This document shows, one piece after another, positions 1-5,349 of a stretch of DNA of 11,155 nucleotides. The DNA is from Reyranella sp. (GTDB lineage Bacteria > Pseudomonadota > Alphaproteobacteria > Reyranellales > Reyranellaceae). Position 1 is the stretch's first letter, and each line of letters begins with the position of its first letter. The stretch lies in the NCBI GenBank assembly GCA_004296815.1, contig SCVT01000091.1:1-11155 (forward strand), given 5' to 3'. The notes below the pieces were generated by a model, which saw only the letters and a list, made by a program, of their open reading frames with translations, searched no databases and was not told where the DNA came from. The position numbers were made by a program, and so were the translations under genes.

Positions 1-110
1 CGGCGACGGCCATCTCGGTGGTCGGCCGTGGCGAGCAGGGTCTGCTGGTGCAGACCGGCCCGAACGTCCGCGAGCCGCAGAACCGCCGCGTCGAGATCGT
101 CATCCAGTAA
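1..110 (+). CDS. OmpA-family outer-membrane protein, C-terminal fragment (5' end outside window)
   Basis: The frame starting at base 3 is open from the window edge to TAA at 108-110 and gives about 35 residues ending REPQNRRVEIVIQ. The NRRVEI ending, after a GRGE...LLVQTGPNVREPQ stretch, is typical of the last strand and helix of the OmpA C-terminal peptidoglycan-binding domain. In this family that periplasmic domain tethers an outer-membrane barrel or lipoprotein to the cell wall. Only the tail is present, so barrel, lipoprotein or motor-associated type cannot be decided. A strong terminator follows 25 nt after the stop, so the gene is probably the last of its transcript and unconnected with the arsenic genes to the right. 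Confidence 0.75.
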   Translation, partial: ATAISVVGRGEQGLLVQTGPNVREPQNRRVEIVIQ

Positions 111-134
111 GCTGGACGACCCTGGACAAGGAAG

Positions 135-164
135 AGGCGGCCCTCACGGGCCGCCTTTTTCTTT
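135..164 (+). terminator. Intrinsic terminator after the OmpA-family gene
   Basis: A perfect 9-bp stem (AGGCGGCCC at 135-143 with GGGCCGCCT at 148-156) closes a TCAC loop and runs directly into TTTTTCTTT (156-164). Stem strength, short loop and T-run fit a factor-independent terminator on the + strand, placed 25 nt after the OmpA stop. Confidence 0.9.
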
Positions 165-341
165 GTCTGCACGCCCGCGGCGGCGTTTCGCGGGCCGGCG
201 TCGTCCGTGGCCGGATCGTGGCATCTGCGGGGCAGCGCGCAACCTTCCCCTATCTGGAGCATTTCCTTTCATGCTTCCGTTTGCTGGCGGACGGACGCTG
301 GCGCCCGAGGTCGATCGCCCTGGGCAGGGAAAGGGCGGGAA

Positions 342-746
342 ATGGCAGGAGTAACCCCGGAGCGGGCGAGTGCTCCGCGGCAGGCGATTCTGGTGGTGGA
401 GGACGTCATCCTGGTGCGGATGCTGGTGGCCAAGCATCTGCGCGAGAGCGGATTCATGGTCATCGAGGCAGGCGGCGCCGCCGACGCCCTGCATCATCTC
501 GAGGAGAGCGACGAGATCGGCGTGGTGTTCAGCGACGTCGCGCTCAGCGAGGGCGGCGACGGCTTCTCGCTCGCCGAGCAGATCCACGAGCGCTGGCCCG
601 AGGTGCGCGTCGTGCTGGGCAGCGGCATCGACGACGTGGCGGCCCGCGCCTGGCGCGCCAACTACCCGGCACCGATCCTGCGCAAGCCCTACGATCTGCC
701 CGAGGTTGCCAACCGCCTGAGCACCATGCTGCAGGAGCTGTCGTAG
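342..746 (+). CDS. Single-domain response regulator (CheY-like receiver), 134 aa
   Basis: The protein is essentially one receiver domain with no output domain, so it probably relays phosphate or acts by protein-protein contact in the cytoplasm. Visible landmarks are the strand-1 ILVVED with acidic pair E20-D21, the FSDV strand with phospho-acceptor D65, and the conserved Lys in LRKPYD (K115). The switch Thr/Ser position appears to be Gly (VLGSG, G93), with S94 next to it. I chose ATG 342 because the receiver fold begins about 15 residues later and GGGAAAGGGCGGG lies just upstream. An in-frame start at 207 would add 45 residues of non-domain sequence. The 177 nt between the terminator and this start show no convincing promoter. 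It converges with the Spy-like gene with only 11 nt between stop codons, and no kinase is adjacent. The partner is unknown. Confidence 0.85.
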   Translation: MAGVTPERASAPRQAILVVEDVILVRMLVAKHLRESGFMVIEAGGAADALHHLEESDEIGVVFSDVALSEGGDGFSLAEQIHERWPEVRVVLGSGIDDVAARAWRANYPAPILRKPYDLPEVANRLSTMLQELS

Positions 747-757
747 CGGCCGTTTCT

Positions 758-1303
758 TCAGTGCCGGCGATGCTGGTGGCGGCCCGGATCTTTCCCGTCT
801 GAATAGCCACGCAGCTCGCCATATCGCGCGACCTGTGCCGGGCTCAGCATCGCCACGGTAGCGAGATGGTAGCGAAGATGGGTGGCGCGCAGTTCACCCT
901 GCAGCGCGGCGACCGCCTGCGTTCCCTCGGCAAGGCTCGCCTCGGTGATGCGGCGCTCGGCAAACTGGCGATCGAGCGCGGTCTCGGCGGCGATCAGCCT
1001 CTCGCCGACTCCGATCGCCTCCTGGCGCATGGCGGCGAACAGCGCCTGCACCTTTTCCTTCTGCGCCCCGTCGAGCGCCAGCCGGTCGGCGAGCTCGAGC
1101 ACGTGCATCGGGCCGGGATAGCCGTTGAGCTCGGCCGCCAGTGCGAGCCCCATGCCGCGGCCGGCGCGCAGATCGTCGATCTGCTGCGGCGACAGCGCCT
1201 TGACGCTGCGTGTCTCCTGGCCGGCATAGGGTTGGGGTGACTGGGCCGAGGCCATCTGCGCCATCAACGCCATCAGTGCCACGACGGCGATCCATGTCTT
1301 CAT
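758..1303 (-). CDS. Spy/CpxP-like periplasmic protein (LTxxQ type), 181 aa
   Basis: Starting at ATG 1303, residues 1-20 form a clear signal peptide (MKTW, hydrophobic core, ASA cleavage site). The mature part is mostly helical and charged, with a PYAGQ...LSPQQI segment, an ELNGYPGPMHVLELADRL stretch and LSPAQ (residues 153-157) followed by RYGELRGY. These resemble the LTxxQ repeats of the Spy/CpxP/ZraP group, whose members are periplasmic chaperones or metal-stress sensors. The tail is basic and His-rich (GRHQHRRH), possibly metal-binding. The start is fixed by an ATGA overlap with the TGA that ends the upstream GDCCVxC frame, with AAGGA about 10 nt upstream. A start at 1468 would add a non-signal extension and overlap the neighbour heavily. 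A role in envelope metal or oxidative stress is inference from family and context. Confidence 0.8.
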   Translation of the reverse strand: MKTWIAVVALMALMAQMASAQSPQPYAGQETRSVKALSPQQIDDLRAGRGMGLALAAELNGYPGPMHVLELADRLALDGAQKEKVQALFAAMRQEAIGVGERLIAAETALDRQFAERRITEASLAEGTQAVAALQGELRATHLRYHLATVAMLSPAQVARYGELRGYSDGKDPGRHQHRRH

Positions 1304-1506
1304 TGGCAGCAGCTTCCTTGCTGGATGGGGGAGCGTGGGACCGCTCCGTACGAACAATAGACTCAGCAACCCCCGGCCTTGGGGCGCAGCACGGTTCCGC
1401 AGCCCTTGCAGTCGTAGAAATACTGGCAGGCGTCGACCGGCAACTGTTCGGTTTCGCGGTGGCCGCAACCCGGGCAGGTGATCGTGGAGGTGAGGAGTGC
1501 GTCCAT
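1300..1506 (-). CDS. GDCCVxC-family small Cys-rich protein, probable selenoprotein (in-frame TGA read as Sec48), 68 aa
   Basis: From ATG 1506 the protein reads MDALLTSTITCPGCGH, then a DACQYFYDCKGCG segment, LRPKAGGC, TGA (codon 48, bases 1363-1365), VYCSYGAVPRSPIQQ and GSCCQ, ending at TGA 1300-1302. It carries two CxxC pairs (C11/C14, C33/C36), C27, C47, C51 and C66-C67. The family motif is GDCCVFCSYG; here it is GGC-TGA-VYCSYG, so the TGA replaces the second Cys of the pair. Family similarity continues for 20 codons beyond the TGA, and the final stop makes an ATGA overlap with the next gene, which argues against decay. From memory, NCBI names this family GDCCVxC domain-containing (seleno)protein. 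Losses relative to the family are Asp to Gly before the pair and PCPP to PRSP. There is no obvious ribosome binding site at ATG 1506. Molecular role is unknown; redox or thiophilic-metal chemistry is likely. The alternative is a nonsense mutation leaving 47 residues. Confidence 0.78.
1330..1347 (-). promoter_or_regulatory. Candidate bacterial SECIS hairpin
   Basis: On the - strand GGAGCG (1347-1342) and CGCTCC (1335-1330) form a perfect 6-bp stem around the loop GTCCCA. The stem starts 15 nt after the in-frame TGA and the loop starts 21 nt after it. The first loop base is G. As I recall, bacterial SECIS elements have a small apical loop with G in one of the first two positions, about 16-37 nt from UGA, and this hairpin meets that. 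The rest of a longer SECIS stem is not obvious by eye. Confidence 0.55.
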
Positions 1507-1532
1507 GCCGACAGGGTGGCGCGCCAGAAACG

Positions 1533-1559
1533 AAAAAGCCACCGCTCCTGCGGTGGCTT
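1533..1559 (-). terminator. Intrinsic terminator or attenuator between the micropeptide and GDCCVxC genes
   Basis: Read on the - strand, AAGCCACCGC (1559-1550), AGGA loop and GCGGTGGCTT (1545-1536) form a perfect 10-bp stem followed by TTTTTCG (1537-1531). It lies 22 nt after the micropeptide stop and only 26 nt before the GDCCVxC start. It would end the transcript from the right, or act as a conditional attenuator, because almost no room is left for a separate promoter before the next gene. The reverse orientation has a weaker T-run (CTTCTTC). Confidence 0.8.
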
Positions 1560-1581
1560 CTTCATCGAGCAGGTGTGCCGC

Positions 1582-1662
1582 TTACGGGCAGCCCGGGCAG
1601 CAGGCCAGGGCAGGCGCGACGGTCACGGCGAACGTCATGAGGGTGGCGACGAGCAGCTTCAT
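1582..1662 (-). CDS. 26-aa Cys-rich micropeptide with signal sequence (possible regulatory leader peptide)
   Basis: ATG 1662 is preceded by a full AGGAGG Shine-Dalgarno (1668-1673) with 5-nt spacing, one of the best ribosome sites in the window. The peptide starts MKLLVATL, has a hydrophobic core to about residue 19, and ends ALACCPGCP before TAA at 1582-1584. ALA followed by Cys could be a signal peptidase I site or a degenerate lipobox, leaving only CCPGCP as the mature part. Such a short exported tail with three Cys and two Pro suggests either a metal-binding peptide or a stalling leader, as described for CutF-type copper-responsive upstream ORFs. A terminator follows 22 nt downstream. The reading frame is the same as that of the GDCCVxC gene, and TAA is the only stop between them. 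I do not recognise a named family. Confidence 0.65.
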   Translation of the reverse strand: MKLLVATLMTFAVTVAPALACCPGCP

Positions 1663-1702
1663 GGGAACCTCCTGTGGAGCGCGATCCTGCCGGCGCGTCC
1701 GA

Positions 1703-1715
1703 TGCGTGTCACGCA
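1703..1715. promoter_or_regulatory. 13-bp palindrome upstream of the micropeptide gene (possible operator)
   Basis: TGCGTG-T-CACGCA is a perfect 6-bp inverted repeat with a 1-nt centre. It sits 41 nt upstream of the micropeptide start, in the 102-nt gap after the third MFS gene. It could be a dimeric regulator site controlling the micropeptide/GDCCVxC/Spy unit. No clear -35/-10 pair can be assigned nearby, so the function is open. Nothing else stands out in the 1663-1764 gap. Confidence 0.3.
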
Positions 1716-1764
1716 CCGACAGATGCCGACATCAACTCTCAGCAATCCGACTTGCGAATCGACC

Positions 1765-2988
1765 TCAGCGCGCGCGATCGCCCGCCAGCTCAGCCGGCCG
1801 CATGATCAGGAAGGCAGCGAAGCCCAGGGCCATGAAGGCGGCGACGACCAGGAAGGCGATGGCCCAGGCGAAGGGCGAGGCGCCGCCCGCGAGGTCGAGC
1901 GTCCAGCCGACGATCAGCGGACCGACGAAGCCGCCGGCGTAGCCCAGCGTCGAGTGGACTGCGAGCGTGGCACCGCGGCGCGCGGGTTCCGCATTGCCCG
2001 CCGCGCCCGCCGTCACCGAGGAGGAGTCGAGCCACACCACCATGCCGTAGACGACGATGAGCACGACCGCGAGCCAGTAGCTCAGCGGGCCGGCGAGGCC
2101 GACCACGGCGGCGAAGAGGATCGAGAGGACCATCGCGGCGCCGACGAGGCGGCGGCGGCCGAAGCGGATCGAGGCCTCGTTGCCCACGATGCTGGTGAGC
2201 GTTCCGAGCAGCGCCAGGATGGTGACGACGAGGGCGGGCGAGAGGGTGGAGTCGGCGAAGCCCGTGTAGGAGGCGACGAAGGCGAGGAACGCCACGCCCC
2301 AGCCGCGCAGCGCGCTCATCTCGAGCGTGTGCACGCAATAGACGACCGAGTAGGCGAAGGCCGATTTGTTGCGCACCACCGGCCGGAAGTCGAACAGCCC
2401 GCCGCCGCTCGCTTGTCGCCGAGGTGCCGGCGGCCGCGTCGGCACGGCGAACGCCACCATCGTCCAGGCGATCGCCGCCGTGACGGACGAGATCACGAAG
2501 GCGGAGCGCCAGCCGAACTGGTCGGCCAGCACGTCGCCCAGCAGGAAGGACAGCGCGCCCGAGATCCCGATGCTCGCGGCGTGGCCGGTGACGGCGCGCG
2601 ACATGGTCTTGGCATCGACCTGGTCGGCGAGCAGCTTCAGGCCGGTCATGTAGGTGCCGGCCCAGCCCATGCCGGCCAGCGCGCGCGTGAAGAAGGCCGA
2701 CCAGAAGCCGTCGGCGCAGAGGCCGAACAGGAGATGGCCGGCCACGGTGCAGGCGACGCCGAACAGGTAGACCTTCTTGGCGTCGATCCGGTCGGTCAGC
2801 GTCACCAGCACCGGCACGGAGACCATGTAGGTGCCGAAGAAGATCGCGGTGATCCAGCCGGCCTCGCTGTTGGTGAGCTGCCAGAGCTGCATCATCTGCG
2901 GCAGCAGCGCCGGCCAGAAGCCGGCGCCGAGCTGCACGAAGACCTGGGCGGCGCAGACGACGAGGACGAGGCGCAGGCCCGAGTTCAT
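1765..2988 (-). CDS. MFS transporter (third of three in tandem), 407 aa
   Basis: This is an integral inner-membrane carrier of normal MFS length, with about 12 hydrophobic segments starting near residue 8 (LVLVVCAAQVFVQLGAGF). A motif-A-like loop TDRIDAKKV lies at residues 65-73, and its counterpart in the second half is around IRFGRRRL. Start ATG 2988 is chosen because it forms an ATGA overlap with the stop of the upstream MFS gene; an upstream start would add about 30 soluble residues inside the neighbour. Substrate is not evident. Placement at the end of an arsenic island suggests export of an arsenical or a related metabolite, but this is inference. It is not a duplicate of its two neighbours by eye. 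No terminator is visible just after it. Confidence 0.85.
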   Translation of the reverse strand: MNSGLRLVLVVCAAQVFVQLGAGFWPALLPQMMQLWQLTNSEAGWITAIFFGTYMVSVPVLVTLTDRIDAKKVYLFGVACTVAGHLLFGLCADGFWSAFFTRALAGMGWAGTYMTGLKLLADQVDAKTMSRAVTGHAASIGISGALSFLLGDVLADQFGWRSAFVISSVTAAIAWTMVAFAVPTRPPAPRRQASGGGLFDFRPVVRNKSAFAYSVVYCVHTLEMSALRGWGVAFLAFVASYTGFADSTLSPALVVTILALLGTLTSIVGNEASIRFGRRRLVGAAMVLSILFAAVVGLAGPLSYWLAVVLIVVYGMVVWLDSSSVTAGAAGNAEPARRGATLAVHSTLGYAGGFVGPLIVGWTLDLAGGASPFAWAIAFLVVAAFMALGFAAFLIMRPAELAGDRAR

Positions 2989-4190
2989 GCTGTCCGCCGC
3001 CAGAGGCTCGCCCAGCCGAGTGCGAGGCCCGCAGCCGTGAGGGTGAGGAAGATCGAGTAGGCGGCGATCGGCGACCAAACGAGCGGCAGCGGCCCGAGCG
3101 CAGCCCCCGAGACGCCGATCACGAATGTGGTGCCGCGGATGGAGCCGAGATGCGCCGTGCCGAAGGCTTCGGCGAGGCCGGCCGAATGGGCGACCTGGAG
3201 CGTTGCGATCATCACACCCAGCGCTACCGCATAAGCGAGGCTGCCGCCAAGCCCCGTCATGACGGATACGACCGAGAAGGCGAGGATCGCCAGGCCGAGG
3301 ATGCCGACGGGCCGCGCACCGAAACGGTCGACCAGCAGCCCGGCGACCAGAGTCATCGCCGCCTGCGAGACGGTGACGGCGCCCAGCAGGGCGATGGCCG
3401 CGCCACGGTCGAGGCCCGCTGCGCCCATCGCGCGGACATGATCGAGCAGCAGCGCGGTGTTGACGGCGTTGACCAGCAGCGTCAGCGCAGCGAGATACCA
3501 GAAGTCGATGGTGCGTGCGGCCTCGGCAAGCGTCGGGCCCTCTGCCGTGTTGCCGGCCGACGCCGGTCGCGGGCGGCCGAAGTCGCGGGTCGCGCCGTGC
3601 TCCTCGGGCTTGTTGCGGTAGAGGGCGAGGCCGACCGGCAGCATGATCGCGAGCACGCCGGCGCCGAGCGACAGATAGGCGGCGCGCCAGCCGTCGGTCA
3701 GGGCGATCACTTCGGCGAGCGGCGGCACGACGAGGCCGCCAAGCGCCAGGCCCATCATGGCGAGCGCGGTGACGCGACCGCGGTAGCGGTCGAACCAGAG
3801 ATTGACCATCTGCGAGGTGACGAGGCTCAACCCCGCGATTGCCGTCGCGCGCAGCAGCACGAAACCCAGGCCGAGCGACCAGGCGTTCCAGGCGACGCTC
3901 ATCCAGGCGCAGGCGCCGCCGAGGCCCACGACGACGGGAACGACGAGGCGGCGCGGCCCAAAACGGTCGACCTGCCGGCCGATCGTCGGCGCCGTCAGGA
4001 TGCCGAGGAAGGTGCCGACGCTGTAGAGCACCAGCACCGTGTCGCGGGACAGGCCGAGATCGGCGGCGATGGAGTCGATGAAGCCCGACACGCCGACGGT
4101 CTGGCCGGGCGTCGTGGCGAAGATGCCGATCAGCGCAGCAACGGCAACGAGCGAACCGCGTGCCGCCGAACGCGCCGGGTCAGTCGGCAT
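2985..4190 (-). CDS. MFS transporter (second of three in tandem), 401 aa
   Basis: This is a twelve-segment inner-membrane carrier. Near the N-terminus it has the TTPGQT motif followed by GFIDSIAADLGLSR, and motif A GRQVDRFGPRR at about residues 71-81. The central loop contains LYRNKPEEHG, which resembles the RNRPEDxG loop common in the oxalate/formate-antiporter and monocarboxylate-like MFS groups. That hints at an organic-anion substrate. I favour ATG 4190, overlapping the previous gene's end by 11 nt; TTG 4205 is an alternative adding five residues. It ends in ATGA with the next MFS gene, so translation is probably coupled. Within an arsenic island, an organic acid or organoarsenical anion is a reasonable but unproven cargo. 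Confidence 0.83.
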   Translation of the reverse strand: MPTDPARSAARGSLVAVAALIGIFATTPGQTVGVSGFIDSIAADLGLSRDTVLVLYSVGTFLGILTAPTIGRQVDRFGPRRLVVPVVVGLGGACAWMSVAWNAWSLGLGFVLLRATAIAGLSLVTSQMVNLWFDRYRGRVTALAMMGLALGGLVVPPLAEVIALTDGWRAAYLSLGAGVLAIMLPVGLALYRNKPEEHGATRDFGRPRPASAGNTAEGPTLAEAARTIDFWYLAALTLLVNAVNTALLLDHVRAMGAAGLDRGAAIALLGAVTVSQAAMTLVAGLLVDRFGARPVGILGLAILAFSVVSVMTGLGGSLAYAVALGVMIATLQVAHSAGLAEAFGTAHLGSIRGTTFVIGVSGAALGPLPLVWSPIAAYSIFLTLTAAGLALGWASLWRRTA

Positions 4191-5349
4191 GAGCTTCGGT
4201 CGCAACGGGTTGGCGAATCATGCAAAGCGAGATGAAGGCGACAATGCACAGCGCGGAGGACACGACCAGCACGCCGGCGCCCAGACGGTCGATCAGCAGG
4301 GCGAACACGAACGGCGCGCCGGCCGACAGGAAACGCGACGGGGCGCCCAGCAGGCCGAGCCGGTAGCCGTAGTTCTTCGGGCCGTACAGAGCGAGTGGCA
4401 CCGTGCCGCGCGCGATGGTGATGATGCCGTTGCCCATGCCGTGCAGCACGGCGAAGGCGCTGGCAGCGATGCCGCCACCCGCCGCGAGGATGACGGCGCT
4501 GCCCGCCGGATGCGTCGTCATGGACAGCCGCCCCGACACCAGCGGGTGGAAGCGGCTGAGCAGGCTCGCCTCGAAAATCCGCGCCGCCACCTGCGCAGGG
4601 CCGATCAGGGCGCCGGCAGCGATGGCCTGGGTCGGCGTCGCGCCGGCCGCTTCCATGATGCGGGGAAAGTGGGCGGCCATGCCGGCCGTGACGATCCACG
4701 CCGCCGAGAAGGCGATGGCCAGCAGCACCATGGTGCGGTCGAGCGGCACGGGCTCGTCGGCGGCCTTGAGCGTGGTGGCGAGATCCTTCGGGCGCGGCAG
4801 GAAGAACCAGTTGCAGGGCAGGCCGATCACGATGTGCGCGGCGGCCCAGGCGAGGCAGGTCTCCCGCCAGCCGATCTCGGCGGCGCCCCATGCGGTCAGG
4901 GGCCAGCCGATCGTGCTGGCGAAGCCTGCCAGCAGGGTAATGCCGGTGATCGCGCCGCGTGCATCGCGTCCGTAGAGACGGCCGAGGGCGGCGAAGGCGG
5001 AGTCGTAGAGGCCGAGCCCCATGCCGGTGCCCATCAGCACCCAGGCAGCGGCGAAGGGCAGGAAGGAATGCGACTGGGACAGCAGAATCAGCGCAGCGGC
5101 GAACAGGATGTTCGCGGCCGACAGCACGCCGTTGCCACCGGCGCGATCGATGATGCGTCCGACCTTGGGGCCGATCAGCGCCGAGATGATGAGCGAGGCC
5201 GAGAAGGTCCCGAAGTAGAGTTCGATCGAGAGGCCGATGTCGCGCGCCATCTCGTCCGCCAGCACGGCGGGCAAGTAATAGGTCGACCCCCAGGCGAGCG
5301 TCTGCGCCGTTCCGAGAACGATGATCGTCGAGAGACGGCTGCGATCCAT
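4180..5349 (-). CDS. MFS transporter (first of three in tandem), possibly ArsK-like, 389 aa
   Basis: The first segment reads VLGTAQTLAWGSTYYLPAVL, then ADEMARDIGLS, and motif A GRIIDRAGGNG at about residues 64-74. Total length fits a 12-helix MFS protein. The N-terminal GxxQxxxxGxxYY pattern recalls the MFS branch that includes the arsenite/organoarsenite exporter ArsK, but I cannot confirm this by eye, so no symbol is given. ATG 5349 forms a TGATG junction with the dioxygenase stop, while a start at 5388 would add 13 residues inside that gene. The coupling suggests this carrier works with the dioxygenase, importing its substrate or exporting its product. Confidence 0.82.
   Translation of the reverse strand: MDRSRLSTIIVLGTAQTLAWGSTYYLPAVLADEMARDIGLSIELYFGTFSASLIISALIGPKVGRIIDRAGGNGVLSAANILFAAALILLSQSHSFLPFAAAWVLMGTGMGLGLYDSAFAALGRLYGRDARGAITGITLLAGFASTIGWPLTAWGAAEIGWRETCLAWAAAHIVIGLPCNWFFLPRPKDLATTLKAADEPVPLDRTMVLLAIAFSAAWIVTAGMAAHFPRIMEAAGATPTQAIAAGALIGPAQVAARIFEASLLSRFHPLVSGRLSMTTHPAGSAVILAAGGGIAASAFAVLHGMGNGIITIARGTVPLALYGPKNYGYRLGLLGAPSRFLSAGAPFVFALLIDRLGAGVLVVSSALCIVAFISLCMIRQPVATEAHAD

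Noticed and set aside
207..341. N-terminal extension of the receiver protein
   Set aside because: The 45 residues before ATG 342 are not part of a receiver fold and have no ribosome site at 207.
1363..1506. GDCCVxC gene as a truncated pseudogene ending at TGA 1363
   Set aside because: Not excluded, but family similarity beyond the TGA, the exact Cys position, the hairpin and the ATGA junction make recoding more likely than decay.
894..1565. Open frame of 223 codons on the - strand over the GDCCVxC and Spy-like genes
   Set aside because: It runs in a different frame through both genes, has no recognisable domain, and begins inside the terminator region. The family matches, signal peptide and ATGA overlap support the other frames.
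1210..3060. Long open frame on the + strand opposite the MFS gene and the selenoprotein region
   Set aside because: Antisense shadow of GC-rich coding sequence. Its composition is Arg/Gly/Asp/His-heavy and low in hydrophobic residues, while the - strand encodes clear MFS helices. The same applies to the long + strand frames at 3150-4235, 4039-5355, 5511-8057 and 8344-9600.
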